Position numbers and translations under genes: made by a program
In this document: positions 34,870 to 49,600 of the stretch, piece after piece
How the letters are laid out: every line of letters starts with the position of its first letter
Numbering within the stretch: the first letter of the stretch is position 1
Source: Misgurnus anguillicaudatus
Taxonomy: Eukaryota; Chordata; Actinopteri; Cypriniformes; Cobitidae
Length of the DNA: 64,000 nt
Reading direction: 5' to 3'
Assembly: GCF_027580225.2 (NCBI RefSeq)
Contig: NC_073339.2
Coordinates: 41,592,501 to 41,656,500, forward strand
Notes under the pieces: model-generated
The model's input: the letters and a program-made list of their open reading frames with translations, nothing else
Told to the model about the DNA's origin: nothing
The model's database searches: none

Positions 34870-35330
34870 CAAAACAAATGCTTCAATTTTAGTTTTAGCT
34901 CTCAAAATAATCACTGATGTAACAATTCATTAACACATTGTTACGCAACACATTAAAGTCAACACAGAGCACAGCTGACAAATAAAAGTTCAGAAGTGGA
35001 GCAAGTTAATACTTTTTGATGAAAAACTTTTTTCTTTGGACAAATGATCTTACTTGAAGTATAAACTCAATTTTATGATTTCATGTTGACTTGACAAACA
35101 TTACATTAAATGGTTGACAACATATAGTTCATAACTAATTACACAATAATTAAGGAATTCAGATGCAAAACCCTCTAAGTGTGTCTGACATGAGCATTTT
35201 TCAGGTTTTTTTCATGTTTAGCTTTATTAATTTCACTTTATTGGCAATGAAAAGGTTATTGGTCAGTAACTGAAATGCTTTATTTATTTTCACAAATGTC
35301 ACTTGAGTCATTTCAGTGGTATTTAAATAT
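34870..35330. other. Intergenic, nothing recognised
   Basis: A/T-rich non-coding sequence. No repeat ends or exons are visible. Confidence 0.35.
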
Positions 35331-35334
35331 TTCC

Positions 35335-36625
35335 CCATTATTGACGAGTTAATTCGTCAATTAAGAGAAAACGTTTCCCTGCCAATGAAAGGGCAATCTG
35401 TATTTCTGCTATTATCCACCAGGTGGCGCCCTTACCCAACCCCTTAGGGAAAACCGTAAGAACCAAGGTTATTTTCGTAAACGAAAACTGAAACTAAGAC
35501 TAAAACTATCAGCTAAAAAAACATTTACTTAAAATAAAATAAAATAAAAAATACATAATAAATGAAAAACAAAAACAAAAAAAAACGAGCAACAGTAATT
35601 TAAAAACTAACTGAAATAAAAAATAAATTATCAAAAAAAAGTATTCGTTTTCGTAATTACTAAGCTCTCATCCCGTGGCGGAAAATCTGAACAGGCTTTA
35701 CAATAGACCCCTTAATCGCCGACGTCACTGTGACGTCACCGCTCTAGCTGGAGGCAAAACACTCATAGCAGGCGCACTAAAAGTTTGAGGTTTTGACTTT
35801 AAAATGTCATCTTGTGTTTTTGGCTGCCAAAATAGAAGTAACGGCACTTTTCGTTCAAAACTAAAGTTTTACCGGATCCCGGCAGACATTCTTTCACAGA
35901 AATAAAGAAGACAATTGTGGTTGAATGGACAATCGCAAATAATGCTCGTGTTTGCAGTGCACACTTCATATCAGGTAAAATAATCTATGCATCTGTACTG
36001 GTGTGTTGGTCTTATCTAGTACAAATCAAAAAGTTTTTGTTTTATAGGTGATGATAAGTCAACCGTCAGTGCACTAGCTAGCTTAAATGTTAAACAAACA
36101 TACAGCGATAGATGTGTGTGCCATCCTTTGAATGATCTCTTAAAATAATCCCCATTGCTAATCATAGTTAGCCCAGCGATAGGTTACATTAGACAATAAG
36201 CCTTGACAAAATTCCCCAAACCAGCCGAAAATACTTCATATGTAGGAAATATCCAAAACCTGGTTAAAATGTTTCCAATGAGAACAAAATACAAGAACTG
36301 TTACAGAGTTAATTTACAAAAATAGCTGTCACGCAGATTCAGTAACTTTACATATTCAGACAGTTCCGAACCTTCTTCTGCATCTATGTTTAATAAATCC
36401 CTCCTAAAACGTCCTAGCTTACGCTTGTCAGCACTGCGTCCACGCCTCTTTTTGCCTCCAACTAATCCCCGCCCACCCGGAGACGTTGCAATGTGCTGTT
36501 CTTTCATTTGATATATTGTATGATTATATATCTAAGGAAGACCATTTTCTGCAAGGCATTCAACTTTTGTGAAAATCATAAAAAATGTTGGCACTGGCTG
36601 GCAATTTTTTTTAAACGCTGGTGGG
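35335..36625. repeat. MITE family (gacgagttaattcgtcaatt), large interrupted copy
   Basis: The left end ttgacgagttaattcgtcaa and the right end acgctggtggggaaagagtt match the 468-bp copy at 39989-40456. Here about 1 kb of other DNA lies inside, including the THAP relic and a minus-strand basic ORF (36301-36507) that I cannot identify. Confidence 0.65.
35804..35979 (+). pseudogene. THAP zinc-finger exon relic
   Basis: ATG at 35804 starts MSSCVFGCQNRSNGTFRSK and then LKFYRIP, the first half of a C2CH THAP finger. A TAA interrupts after about 33 codons. A second frame then continues to RVCSAHFIS, which supplies the C-x-x-H half, and a GTAAAA donor follows. This is a THAP exon with a frameshift and is probably derived from a transposase. 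Confidence 0.6.
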
Positions 36626-37664
36626 GAAAGAGTTAATAAATTTGTCTTTTGCTGCAAAACCCTCCAAGTACTTTTTTGGCAAAAACCTCCACTTCTAAAA
36701 AAAATCCACCATAGACCGTAAACAGTTGCAAAGTCACTAAAAATGCATCTAGAAACATTGCGAATGATTGTAAAAATAAAGAAACTGAACCACACATTAG
36801 GGGGCGCTGTGATCCACGTGACTGCCACATTTGGGTTGTATTCAGGGCCAAGTACTCACAAGGGACACAAGTTTGAATGTGATCCACGGTCGTTTTGCGC
36901 ACTTCATTTTCACTTGGAGCACTTCACTGAACAATTGATGTGCGTTTAGCGGATTCTGCCAACAAAGTGATATTTCTGAATGGCCTGAGGTGGGGATTAA
37001 ACACATTTGAAGCAAAGGTATCTGATGAATGTATAATACGTGTTGACAGCATTCGGTTAAAATCATTATCTCAGTTTTTGACAGGGTTTTTCATCTGAAC
37101 TCCTCAGTTAGTTATGATAGTGTAATTAGTTGTCTGAAACTAATTATGGCGTCTAAACTTTTTCTGCACTTTGTATTTACTCTGCAATAAATAATATGAT
37201 TTCCTATAACCATTACTTTAATATTGCGCCTGATTTACGGTACATTTTTAAATGATTTTTAAACTAAAAACAAAAACCTTTCATGCATTTTGGCCGAAAA
37301 CGCAAGATTTTGAAAATAATACATAGCATGTGCAAATGAGTAAAAATGGTGATGTCATGCACATAGACATTGTGTGACATTATCTACTGGCTTGACATGC
37401 ATAATATTGTTTTGACGTCGTCACAAAAACATAAATGGTACCCTTAGTTGTTTGACTATTGTTCCTAGTCAAATATTTCCAGACTAGCAATATGTGGCCC
37501 TATTGTAAACTAACAGATATTGATTAAGTATAAATAAGTTTGCCCAAGTACAAATAAAGGCTTGACATGCATAACATTGCATTATCAAATTTCTTTAGAT
37601 TAGTGTTAAACGTTCAACTACAGAAAAGCAGGACAAATGTGAAGCTGTGCACAATGAAAAAGTT
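36626..37664. other. Intergenic and ubn1 3' flank
   Basis: No gene is recognised. Short ORFs on both strands lack domains. The part next to 37664 would be the ubn1 3' UTR if the last exon is right. Confidence 0.35.
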
Positions 37665-40600
37665 TTAAATGTCCCTGTGGGTTTTCCAAAAGTTTGAAAA
37701 GTTACCTAAACCAAACAGCCATGGTGTTAAAGAATGAAGAGCAGCAGAAGAGGAAACAGGGACAGACACGAGATGAAGAGTGCTTGAGCACAGCATGGAG
37801 TTACCTGAAAGAGGAAAGAAAAGCAGGAAGAAAACACCACCAGAATGACATTGGGTCCCATTCACTGCAAGTGTGAAGTTATCCGTGCGCCTAAACTCTT
37901 TGAGTGAATGTTTAAAACAATGACGATAATTATATAATAAACATATGCTTTTTTTATGAGCACATATTAGAAGGCAGAGCAAGAAAGAGTAAAGTTGGAC
38001 AGAAAGATGTGATATTTACGAAATACAAGCCAGACTCCCAGCAATAGACCAAAGAATAAGATCAAAATGCAAGCTGTGTCCCAATTTAAGGGCTGCGACC
38101 TTATAAGCATGGGACCTTAAAGATGAGCACTCAGTCTTTCAAGGTGGCAGCCTCCGAAGTTCACGAAGAGAACTGAAATGAGACGGTCTAACCTTCGGAC
38201 GACCCATAATTGGCGTCACCTGCTGCACGCGCCTGTCAGCAGGACATAGCGGAAACGTTTCTGACTTATTTAAATAAATATGAAATCAGAAAAATATTAA
38301 TTTAGTTTAGAAAATATGACACGTTGATGTAGATGAAACTATTCAACAGTATGTTAAATTAATCAACCTTAGAAATATATGCATCATAAAAATAATAATA
38401 TTAACACAAAACATAACTTATAATACTAAAACAGTGACAAACTTTTTTTTTGATAAATACACACTTTTATTTAATGAAGGTTTTAATTGTTTATTTTAGA
38501 TTATAAAACGGTTAGTTCCAATCCTTGATTCTGATTGGTCAATAGGTGTGCTTTATTCATGATAAAACACTGCTATGACCGCTTCACCCAACGGTTCTAT
38601 TTAATATCACTGCGCCCTTAGCAACACCCTTAGCAACACATAAACATATAATGAGACAAAGTCTGAGAACAGTTTGTTGTTTTTATTTGAGCTTTCATGT
38701 TGTTGTTCGCAGTCAGGGACTATTTTTTCTAGCGGAAGGAATGCTTTTATTGATTTAACTTCATGAAAGTTGCACTAATATTTTTTTACTTTAATATTGT
38801 GTGGTTACCGTTTAATAAAAGCAATAAGGTACTCGAGGCAAGTGCTGTATCGTGAATAAGTAACGGCTGAAGGGGTTGCAGGCACTCCGCTTCGCGTCGT
38901 GCCTAACAACGCCCTTCAGCCGTTACTTATTCACGATACAGCACAGCCTCTCGTACCTTATTGCTTACATATCCAGCCGCCGTTGCAGGCGCGCAATGAA
39001 TCTTGAGATATCCTTGGCTGTTAAGGATCCATTCGTTCTATCCTTAACATCGCGGAGAAATGAGGACGCATTTTGAGGCTTCATTCTAAGCATCCTTTGA
39101 ATTGGGACGTCCTTACCATAGATATGTATAAAGGCTAGATGTCTTACGGCCGAGTCCCTAACGGCATCACCAGGCGGCCATCTTGCCACAGGGCGCTCGC
39201 TCACTCGTAGCATTGAGTTTAATGGTGCAGGTACTTTTAAATTACCATAACTTGCTCAATTTTCTACCGATTTTCAAACGGTTTGGTTTTTTAGACACGT
39301 TATTAACGTGGCTATAATTCTGGATGCTTTAACATGTTTCATGAATTTTTTAATTTATTTTTAGTATAGGTATGCAGGTCATAGGTACATCTTTGACGTT
39401 TATAACAAACCAAACCGTTTGAAAATCGGTAAAAAATTAAGCAAGTTATGGTCATTTAAAAGTACCTGCATCATTAAAACTCAATGCTACGAGTGAGGGA
39501 GCGCCCTGTGGTAAGATGGCTGCCAAAATGCGGACGTTCCACTCAATTGGCCAGCAGCGCGGACGAGACATCTAGCCTGTATACTGTACATATCTATGTG
39601 TCCTTACCAGCCTCAAGTCGCGCTGCTGTGACGCAATCGGTCTTAAAATACGTCCTTAGAAGGTCGCAGCCTTTGAATTGGGACACAGCCAAAATGTATA
39701 AAATCTGGAAGACATTTTGAACTTGTTCTACACACATAAATACACAACTTTCCAGCAATTATTAGTGAATGTGACCCATTGTTAAAGTACAGAGATGGAG
39801 TAAAGTGCTTTAAACATCAAACTAAGGTTAAACTTTCTGAATGATTATGACTTTAGTAAGGCCTGTAAGTAAAAATACCAAATGTGTGTAACTCCTTACC
39901 CAGTATTTTCCTATACAGAAAAGAGTCAGTGACTCATAATACCGATAAATTTAACCAATGTGGAATAACGAACATCTAACCGATTGTTAACTCTTTCCAC
40001 GCCATTGACGAGTTATCGTCAATTAAGAAAAAACATTTGCATACTTTTTTTAGGTTAATCTGCAATACCGTGATTATCCACTAGATGGTGCACTTACCCA
40101 ATTTATGAAAAAACTGAAGCCAACAGTTCTTACTAATTTTAAACTGCATGTTTTGATAATCATTTTGAATCTGATCTCTAACAAAATTCCTTCACAAAAA
40201 TGCAATTATTTCAGCTTTTTGCAAAAATTTGTATTTTAAGAGTTTAAGAGTTTATAAGCAAAGGAAAAAATATAGATAGGATGAAAAGTTTTTTCCCCGT
40301 TTTTTTTGTTTGTTTATTGTTTGTTTGAAAGCAGAGGTTCTGTTCTTTCATTTGATATATTGTATATGTTTGTATATTTTTAGAAGAAAATTTTCCTGAA
40401 AGGCATTTTGTGAAAATCATAAAAAATGCTGGCGGGCAACTGGCGGGGAATGAGTAATCGCAAAATAAACTGTCTGGGTTAATTCTGTGATAACAACTGT
40501 CTGTATATTATCTGCTCACCATGTGTGAGACCATGCTGGAAGTTTCCAGGTGCTGGACCGGGTATAACCGCACCTTTGCAACCTTGAGGTTGTCCAGGAA

Positions 40601-43600
40601 GCTTGGTGCCAGGGCTTAATCCAGGAAACGGGAGAGCATGCAAGGGGGCAAAGCTCGGTAAGATGCCCTGTTGATGCTGTGCTGTGGTGGGGTACGTGGA
40701 TGGAAGTAGGGACAGTGAAGGCGTGGGAAGAGCTGGATTCCCACGTGAGACCTCACCAGCAGCCTAAAATATAAATTCAAAGGATATATTATAAAATTTT
40801 ATATGAATTTAAGAGTAAACAACACTTTACCCAATAACAACATTAACATGAAATCATATCAAACATTCATGCGTTTTTTGATTAGGCAATTGTAAACAGC
40901 TACCCAAGGGAATAATACGTGACCCTGTCTGTGAAAACACAGCTAGTAATTTTTTTGGGTGATTTACTGTTTTCTATACAAAATTATGAGACTTTAGCAT
41001 AGAGAGAATCACAAAGAATGATGTCATAACTCATCATAAATCAGTCTAATAAAGAAACAGATATGGGATGGCTCTTTTCTACTCACTGCTGCCATGGATA
41101 CAGGTGCATCGCCCATTGAGGTGGTGGTGAGAAGTCTGGCAACACCCTGCATCACTGATGGGCAGTGGCCCTGAGCACCATCAGGGGGCGCCACCAATGT
41201 CAGCTTCGGGGTCGCCTTCTCTCCAGCCTGGAATCGCTTCGAATCCGATTCCACACCAACCCTGTTCCACATCATCTGAACTGATCCAACTCCGTTATGG
41301 TGGTCGTCCAGCTTGGTATTAACAGTAGCAGGGTGATTACCACCTACTGGCCCTTCCCTGTGTGTCTCGTTAGCTGGATGAATGGAGAAGCTGGTTTGTG
41401 TGTTTGATGGAGTTTTGGCGGTGGTGCTCAGCGTGGCTGCAACTTCATGCTGGGTGCTCACGGGGACACTCAAACGCTTGCGTTTCAAAGCTGGCGGACA
41501 CTGAATATCCAGACCGTTTTTATTTTCCTCGGTGACAGCACTGGCCTGTGCAGTTAACATTGTGATAATAGGTAAAAATTCAGAAGCCCAACGCATATTT
41601 TTCCTTAATATGCATAGCCCTTTATGCTAACCAGTGTGGGCGGTAATGCATTACAAGTAACGTGCATTACGTTATAATATTACTTTTCTGAAATAACGAG
41701 TAAAGTAACGCATTACTTCATAAATGTACACATTAATCTTCGAGTTACTTTTTTAAAAGTTACTTTTCAGTTTAATAAATTCTATTTAAAAAAAATTATG
41801 TATTGAATTAAACTCAACGTAGTCACAAAGAATTAAGCGCACTACACTGAAAAAAATGATTCATTGAATCCAATCAATTCCTTCAAGGTAAGTGGCTGCA
41901 ATCAACCCACCTAAGCTACATTCAAACAAAAAAGATTAGTAACGTAAAATAAAATATAAAACTTTTGTTTAAATGTAGCCTAAACAAACTGATTGCAACC
42001 ACCCACCTCAAAAAACTGATAAAATTCAATGAATCATTTTTTTCAGTGTATGCATGCGCGCCTGAGCGGGAAAAGTTGGAAATATTCACGCCTGAAAGAA
42101 GTCAAGCCTCAGCCATGTTAGAAAAAGTAACGCAAAAGTAACGCAAGTATTACTTTCCATAAAAAGTAATGCAATTAGTTACTTTTTTGGGGAGTAACTT
42201 AATATTGTAATGCATTACTTTTAAAAGTAACCTTCCCCAACACTGCTAACAGCCAGTAGCAAAATAGACCTAAAATGCTGGGTTGTTTTAACCCATGATT
42301 GGGTAAAATATGAACAAACCCAACTATTGGTTAAAATTAACCTAGGAAATGTCCATATTTGACCCAAACAGAAGTCGATTTATACTTTTACGTAGGATCT
42401 ATGCCGTAGCCTCAACGTGTCAGTTTAATTTATACTTCTGCATCACGGTTAATGTCAAAGCGCAATTACACATGCAGCTCTCTAGTAGGCAGAGTCGAAG
42501 GTAAAAGCCGAAGCAGCAGCAGCTTGTTATGTATATTAGTGATGCGCGGGACGTTTTTTTCCAACCAGCGTGTCCCGCTTTTATGAAATTATTTGGCCTG
42601 CCCCAGCCCGCACCACTGTACCTATTACAACCCTGCGCCTATTAAATAGACATACTAGGCATTTGTTATGTAAATGAAAAGAGGTGGGGGCCCGCAGGTT
42701 CTGAGACGACCCGCGTATCACTAATGTACGTTGTTAGAGACGCAGCGGCAGTAATTCATGTAAACAAACAGAAACTTTTGTTGGAGCTCGAGTTAAAGCA
42801 ACACTATGTAGTTTCCATGTAAAAATGACTTACAGCTCCCCCATGTGGTTGAAAAGCGCAACGGTGCCTGGTATCAGACACTCTTCTGCAGGCAGGGGAG
42901 GGGCGGGGCTGTGTGCTCTACCCTCCACCGCCACTTTCCGAGTGTGCTTGCAGCAGCTAGGAGGCTGCTCAGGTTGCAGCAACAGTACAATTTGTCCAGT
43001 TAAAAGTTGTTCTATCACTGAAATAATTTTAGAGACATTATTTAAAGGTAAAAAAACTACAGAGTGTTGCTTTAAATATTGCTTCTCAACTATGGACCTA
43101 CTTGACTTTGTTGTTTATCGTCGCAAGCGGAAATGCGTATCAGGAAATGCAACGCGAATTTTGGCCTGAGGGAGGGTTTCTAGCAGATCCACCACAGTAA
43201 TTGTGGCTTGCGTAAAATCTTTTTTTTTTGAGAGGTGCGCACTAGCCTACAGCATTGCTACGACATAGGTCCAACCCAAAACTATAAGGGGCGGTTCACA
43301 TTTTGCATCTAAAACCGCGTGGAAAACGCGTCCGTCGGTTGGCTCGTCACATGACCTGCGGTGCACTTGCAGCATTCTGAAAAGTTAAGATGTTTTTAAC
43401 TCGATGCGGTGCGGACGCACCTGGAAAAATGAGCGTGTTCGCGTCGCTTCAATCATGAGCGCGCATTCCGCGCCCCTACATTTGAAATGACGAACTTGAG
43501 CGCGCAAAAGACGCGCTATGTGAATCGCCCCCTAAACAATTTTTATAAAGCTTGTTTGTAAAATGTACCTTTTTAAGTTTCGTTGTGCCAATTGGTTTCT

Positions 43601-46600
43601 TCCTTGCACTGCCAAATAGACAGAATAGTGATTTTAGTTTTACACTTAAATTAATATTAACCTTAATGGTGCTGTGTGTAGATTTTAGCGACATCTAGGG
43701 GTGAAGTTGGGGCTACTGCAGAAACATGGCGGTGCAAGATGGCGACTTGTTCACTGTGTAAGGTCTTTATACACCACTGAAAACATTAGTTATCTATATT
43801 ATATTGCAAATGATTTTCTACTAAAATTTACACACACTGCACCTTTAAGCAAAACAGTGGACTTTCAGAAATATCTGAATATCTGGAAGATCTAGTGTCA
43901 AGATCTAGAATCATACTTACACCACACCAGTAATGTGACCATGTGTTTTTCGGGTTTCTATAAGCAGAATCCTATTTGGAATGTTATTAAATTATTTTAA
44001 AGTTTTACATCCAAAACAAAGAGATAATTGTGAAGGATTACGCAATTCGTTTTCTGTTTGTATACCTGGACTGCATCCATCCTCTAGGCCAAAGGGGTTT
44101 AACATCCCCCTCCAGGAACGTTTTGAGATACTCTTCCAAACTCGAACATGGTGGTGATTCCAGGTCATACATAATCATCTTCAAAGTAACAATCTCACAG
44201 AGTAACTCCCTGAAATTAAAATGACACTAAGATTTGCGGGTACTGACAGATCAAAGCATAGAAGATACATTTAAAATACTTGATAATGATAATCATAATG
44301 ATGCACTAATAGACTAAAGATGTTCAGCAGATTCTTAATACTGTCCGGTATTAATGTTTAGCAGAAAGTATAGATTAATTAAAGTAGTATATAAGCAAAA
44401 CCAACCTGATTTCTTCGTTCCACCTAAATCTCTTTCGAGGTCCGAACACCCGTTTTCCACTCCTCTCCTCTTCTTCTTCATCAGAGCCATCGACCGCCCG
44501 TTGCTCTCGCTCCTTCTCAGCCTCGAGCCTTAAAACACAACCAAGACCACAAAACCAGTCATTTAAAATCTAGATTTATACATGATCTAAATAAGCTTTC
44601 CATTGATGTATGGTTTCTTAGTATAGAACAATATTTGGCAGAGATACAACTATTTGAAAATCTGGAATCTAAGGGTGCAAACATCTAAATATTGAGAAAA
44701 CCGTCTTTACATTTGTCCAAATAATGTCCTTAGCAATGATAAATACATGTTTTGATACATTTATGTAGGAAATTTACAAAATTTCTTCATTGAATATGAT
44801 CTTTACTTATTATCCTAATGATTTTTGGCATAAAAACATTAATTTTGACCCATACAATGTATTGTTGGGTATTGCTACAAATATACCAGTGCGATTTATG
44901 ACTGGTTTTGTGATCCAGGATCACATTTTTTAAAAGGGTATTTTCCAGGCATCCCTCCAATCACTAAATGTGAATTACTTTGCAGCTCTGGCTTCAGAAT
45001 GAGCTTGGCAGTGGTTCTGGAAACGAGTGATTTGTTCAGGCATCGATCTGGCAACTGCGTTTTCCAGCTTTTGCAGGAGCTCCTTCATCTGTTCATCCTA
45101 GCAAGATACACAACAAGCATATTAGGTTTGTACAAAGGTACATTATAGTTTTATTGAAAAGTGAATAAGCTAGGTTATTATTTGAAATAAGAGTCATTGC
45201 AGAAGCTGCCACCACAAAGCTAAAGTGTTGTGAGTGGTTGCCAAGCATTTGAACAGGTTTTCTAAAAGTTGGTGGTTGTCAAGTCAACGTGATCCCAAAT
45301 ATTTCAGATCCTCTGGTTACTGGAATTGGCTCAAGTTCCTCCAAAGTATGTATATGAATTTAGTCATAAAACTATTGAACAAGTCATATTGGGTGAAGAC
45401 AAAGACTTAGGGGCGCTTTCCTGGACAGGAATTAGACTAGTCCTAGACTAAAATAAATGTAAAAGCTGTCCGAACTGAAAACAACTTGCACTGACATATC
45501 TTAAAAACATCAGTGCCCTTTGTTTTGCTTCAAAATGCACTTAAGTAATGTTTTTAGGAAGGTGTATTTGTTAAAACTAGTTATATTTCCTAATTAAACT
45601 AAGGCCCAGTCCTGATTTAAGCTAATCCCTGTCCAGGAAACCACCCCTTAAAGGTTTACTCCATTTTCTTAAAATAAAAATTCCTGATTATTTCCTCACC
45701 CCCATGTCATCCAAAATGTTTATGTTTTTTGTTCAGTCGAAAAGAAATTACGTTTTTTTTTTAAGGAAAACATTCCAAGATTTTTCTCATTGTAATAGGC
45801 TTTATTGGACCCTAACAGTTTCAATGCCGTTTAAAACTGCAGTTTCAGCGCAGCGTCAAAGGCCTGTAAACAATCCCATCCGAGGCATAGGGGGCTTATC
45901 TAGTAAAACGATTGTCATTTTTACCAAGAAAAATTAAAAATATACACTTTTAAACCACAACTTCAGCATCAGCGCGACCTCACGTAATGCATAATGATGT
46001 CGAAAGGTCACACATCTGAAACACACATTTGCGATCCATTTTAAACAATAAACTGACACAAAGACATTAATTAGTATCATTCCACATACAACAACATGCG
46101 TGACCTTTTGATGTGATGGTGCATTACGTGAGGTCGCGCTGGCGGTTCATGCGGCTAGCGCAAGTCGAGAGGTTGTGGTTTTAAATAAAAGTATTTTTTT
46201 ATTTTTCTTGCCGAAAATGACAGATAGATTGATAGATAAGACCCTTATGCCTCGTTTGGGATCGTTTAGAGCCCTTTGAAACTGCATTGAAACTGTAAAC
46301 TGTTGAGGTCTAATAAAGTCTATTAAAATGAGAAAATAATGGAATGCTTTTCTTAAAAAAGTAATTTCTTCTTGACTGAACAAAGTAAGACATAAAAAAT
46401 CCTGATAATTTACTCACCCCCATGTCATCCAAAATGTTTAAGAAAGTGGAGTAATCCTTTAAGTAGGGTCACATAATAAAAGGTACCGCTCTTCCTGATC
46501 CCATTTTTCAAACTCTAGTTAGTGTGTAATATTGCTATAATGGCCAAATTCAATTCAATTTTATTTATATAGCGCTTTCACAATTTGGTAATTGTATCAA

Positions 46601-49600
46601 AGCACCTTTACATAATAGATGCAGTGAAAAGCACAGAAAATCGACAGATAGCACAACATAATACACGATAGCACAAGCAGCTAAATTTGCTGCGGCTATA
46701 AATCAACATTATAAGCGAACGTATTACTAATGTAACGTATAGAAGTAAAGCCCAAGAAGGCTGCCTCCCCAGGTTGAAAAACCCCCTAGGAGAAAAAAAC
46801 CCAGATTTTTAGCCGGGGAAGTAAAAAAAAAGTCCTAGGAGGGAAAAACCCTTGGGAGATTTATATATATATATATATATATATACATACATTGAAACGG
46901 ATAAGGAGATTAAGCGGATATTACCTGGAAAATGATAAAGCTCAAAGTTCACTGCCAGGCGAATATATATTTTCTTTAACAGAATTCCCCTTTTAAAGCC
47001 TACAGCGAATGGCCGGTTTGAACTACAGCCCTCTACTTCCCAGATGAATGACGTCAATATAAGTGTGTTTGACTAAACTCCGCCCACAGGAATACGTCAG
47101 TCGCCAGCTCAAACGGCTCTGCTAAGCTAAGCTGTTGTCGAATCACAATACACTAAACAAACTACACAATCAGAACTTGTTACGTATTTCTGAAGGAGGG
47201 ACTTTATAGTACAAGGAGGACATCAGCTCGTTTTTAGACCTTTTAGACGAGCTTTGAGTCACAAACCTGTTGTAGATTGTGGAGCTTTTTCGCTCTTTTA
47301 ACCAGCGTTCCTTTGCTGCAAGACAGCTGCGATGCCAAGTAGGAGAAAATCCTGGAGCGTACTTTGCCGGTAAGCTGTTTAGCGCTCACTTCCACGCTGA
47401 TCATAAAAGGAAAGATGGAGAACTCAGTGCAAAAAAAACATCTGTATCTAAAAAAAGCTCAGAGTAGGATATAAAAAAAAAAAAAACTTACTCTAGTAAA
47501 ACACTGTTGAGCTCAGAAGACAAGATCTCCATCTTATTTTGCCCTTCAACATTCACGATAGCCTAAATAACAAAATTAAGAACAGTAAATCGTGTACAAT
47601 CATGAATACAATTCATTTCTAATCCTCTGATCCCAAAAATTGCAATTACAAAGCTTACAGTGTATTTAGTAAAGACATTTTATCATCACAAGGGTTTGAA
47701 CCCACAAAACCTTAAAGGGCACCCATTACGCAAAATCCACTTTTACAAGGTGTTTGGACATAAATGTGCGTTGTCAGTGTGTGAACATAACCACCCTACA
47801 ATGAAAAAAATCCACCCACTCCTTTATTAATCCCGCATTAAACCAAAGCAGCCTCATTAGACATGCTATTTTGATTATCTTGTTAATGTGACATCACAAT
47901 GATAAAGCCCCACCCACGGCCACTGACTGACAGTCCTACATTACCATAGTTTTCGCCCTCAGCGAGTTGTGCGCTGTCTGCCGTATCTCAATAGGGAGAT
48001 ACATACTATTGTCTCAGACACTGTTCACAGGAATCAGATCTATTTGAACTGAAAGGGCTCACTGTCTCTTTTGGCAAGGGAGTGAGGAGCTCATTTGCAT
48101 TTAAAGGTACAGACACAAAAACAGTACATTTTTGCTCCCACCTAAATAATAAATTATCTGTGGGGTATTTTGAACTGAAACATCACAGGCACACTACATC
48201 TTGTAAAAATAGGCATATAGGTGCCCTTTAAGCTATCAAGAACATTACCCGAATGAGTTCCTGAATGTGTTGCTCCAGCGTCGCAGGTAAACCTTCTGGA
48301 AGCGAAGCGGGAGGCTTCGTGATGACCGGCAGAACCTCTTCCTTTTCCTCCTGGTTTGGAGAGCAGATGTTCTGCGGTTCCTCAAGGAGCCCGTCTAAGT
48401 CAAAGTCCTGCTCAGCTGCCTTCACCGCTTGTAGGAGTTCATCCGCACTGGCAGAACCAATGAGTGTGAGAAGAGGATCAGCTAATATAGGCGTTTCTTG
48501 AACCTCGGTTTGCATGATGGACTCTCTCTCTCTAGTATCAAGCATCTGGAGTTGCTGGAGCTTTTCCTTATGGAACTTCTTCAGCATCTTATCGATACTC
48601 AGAGGCTTCTTGCTTTTCTTCTTGATCTTCTCTGGTGGCTCGTCTCGCTGGGCGCTGAAAAAGCATCAGGATAAATGCAAAGGGGAGAACGCAATGAAAC
48701 ATCCAAATCTGTACATTTGTAAATGAAGCATACTGTTAGAAAAAATGACAGACAGAGATAAAGATAGATGACCTCTTCCTAACATCCTCTTCTTCGTTCA
48801 CTTCCAGCATGTCATCTCTCTTTTTCTTACCAATCTTCTTGTCTTTTCCATGCTTAAACTTCCGTTTCTGTGGGAAGATTTGGAATGAGACAATACGCAC
48901 GTCTATCACAAATGAACAGTTCTGGACATACCCATGAATACAGTGTTTCAATTTCGCACAAACCTGAGTCATGCAAATTGCACATTATGAGCCAGTTCAT
49001 GGATATAGCAGCCCACGTGAATTAGTTTGTTGCTAATGTCCGATAAATGTGGATGCACATAAAATATTAACAGATAGTTGACACCAATTTAAATAAACGT
49101 TTCCCAAGTTAAAGCCACAATATGTAAGATTTTTCTATTATAATATTCAAAAACCACCACAGTGATATATTTAATGCAGTTGTGTACTTACATTATCTTA
49201 AAAGTTCTTAAAGATTTGTAAATCGATTTTAAATAATGGCTCGTCCCTTGCAATTGTCGCCCTTATAGACGGTTTCAACAGTAACAACATAAACAAGCGG
49301 CTTTCGTGGTCATCACGTAACTTCCGGTAAACTCCGCTAAGAATAAATAACAACAAAGTTCTTTAAACGTAGTTTATTTATATAACAAGCAAAAAAACAA
49401 CACATAGATTACATAGGAAACCAAAACATTTGTTGTTTTCAACGAGTCATTTGTTCAATTTAGCAACTAGTCAGATCATTATAAAAAAACTAAACCGGAA
49501 GTAAAGTTCGGATCCAGATGTGTTTCACGTCAGCGCACGTGCGTCCGATGAAACCGTCTATATAACAAGCAAAATAAAACGTAGATTACCTAGGAAACAA

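Noticed and set aside
42825..43169. Plus-strand ORF of 114 codons
   Set aside because: It starts inside a TTAA MITE and crosses its end. There is no domain.
47279..47467. Plus-strand ORF that looked like a transposon product, and an apparent missing ubn1 exon
   Set aside because: The reverse strand of the same DNA (47267-47396) encodes [20 protein letters not shown] in the right phase. It is ubn1 exon 8, so no exon is missing.
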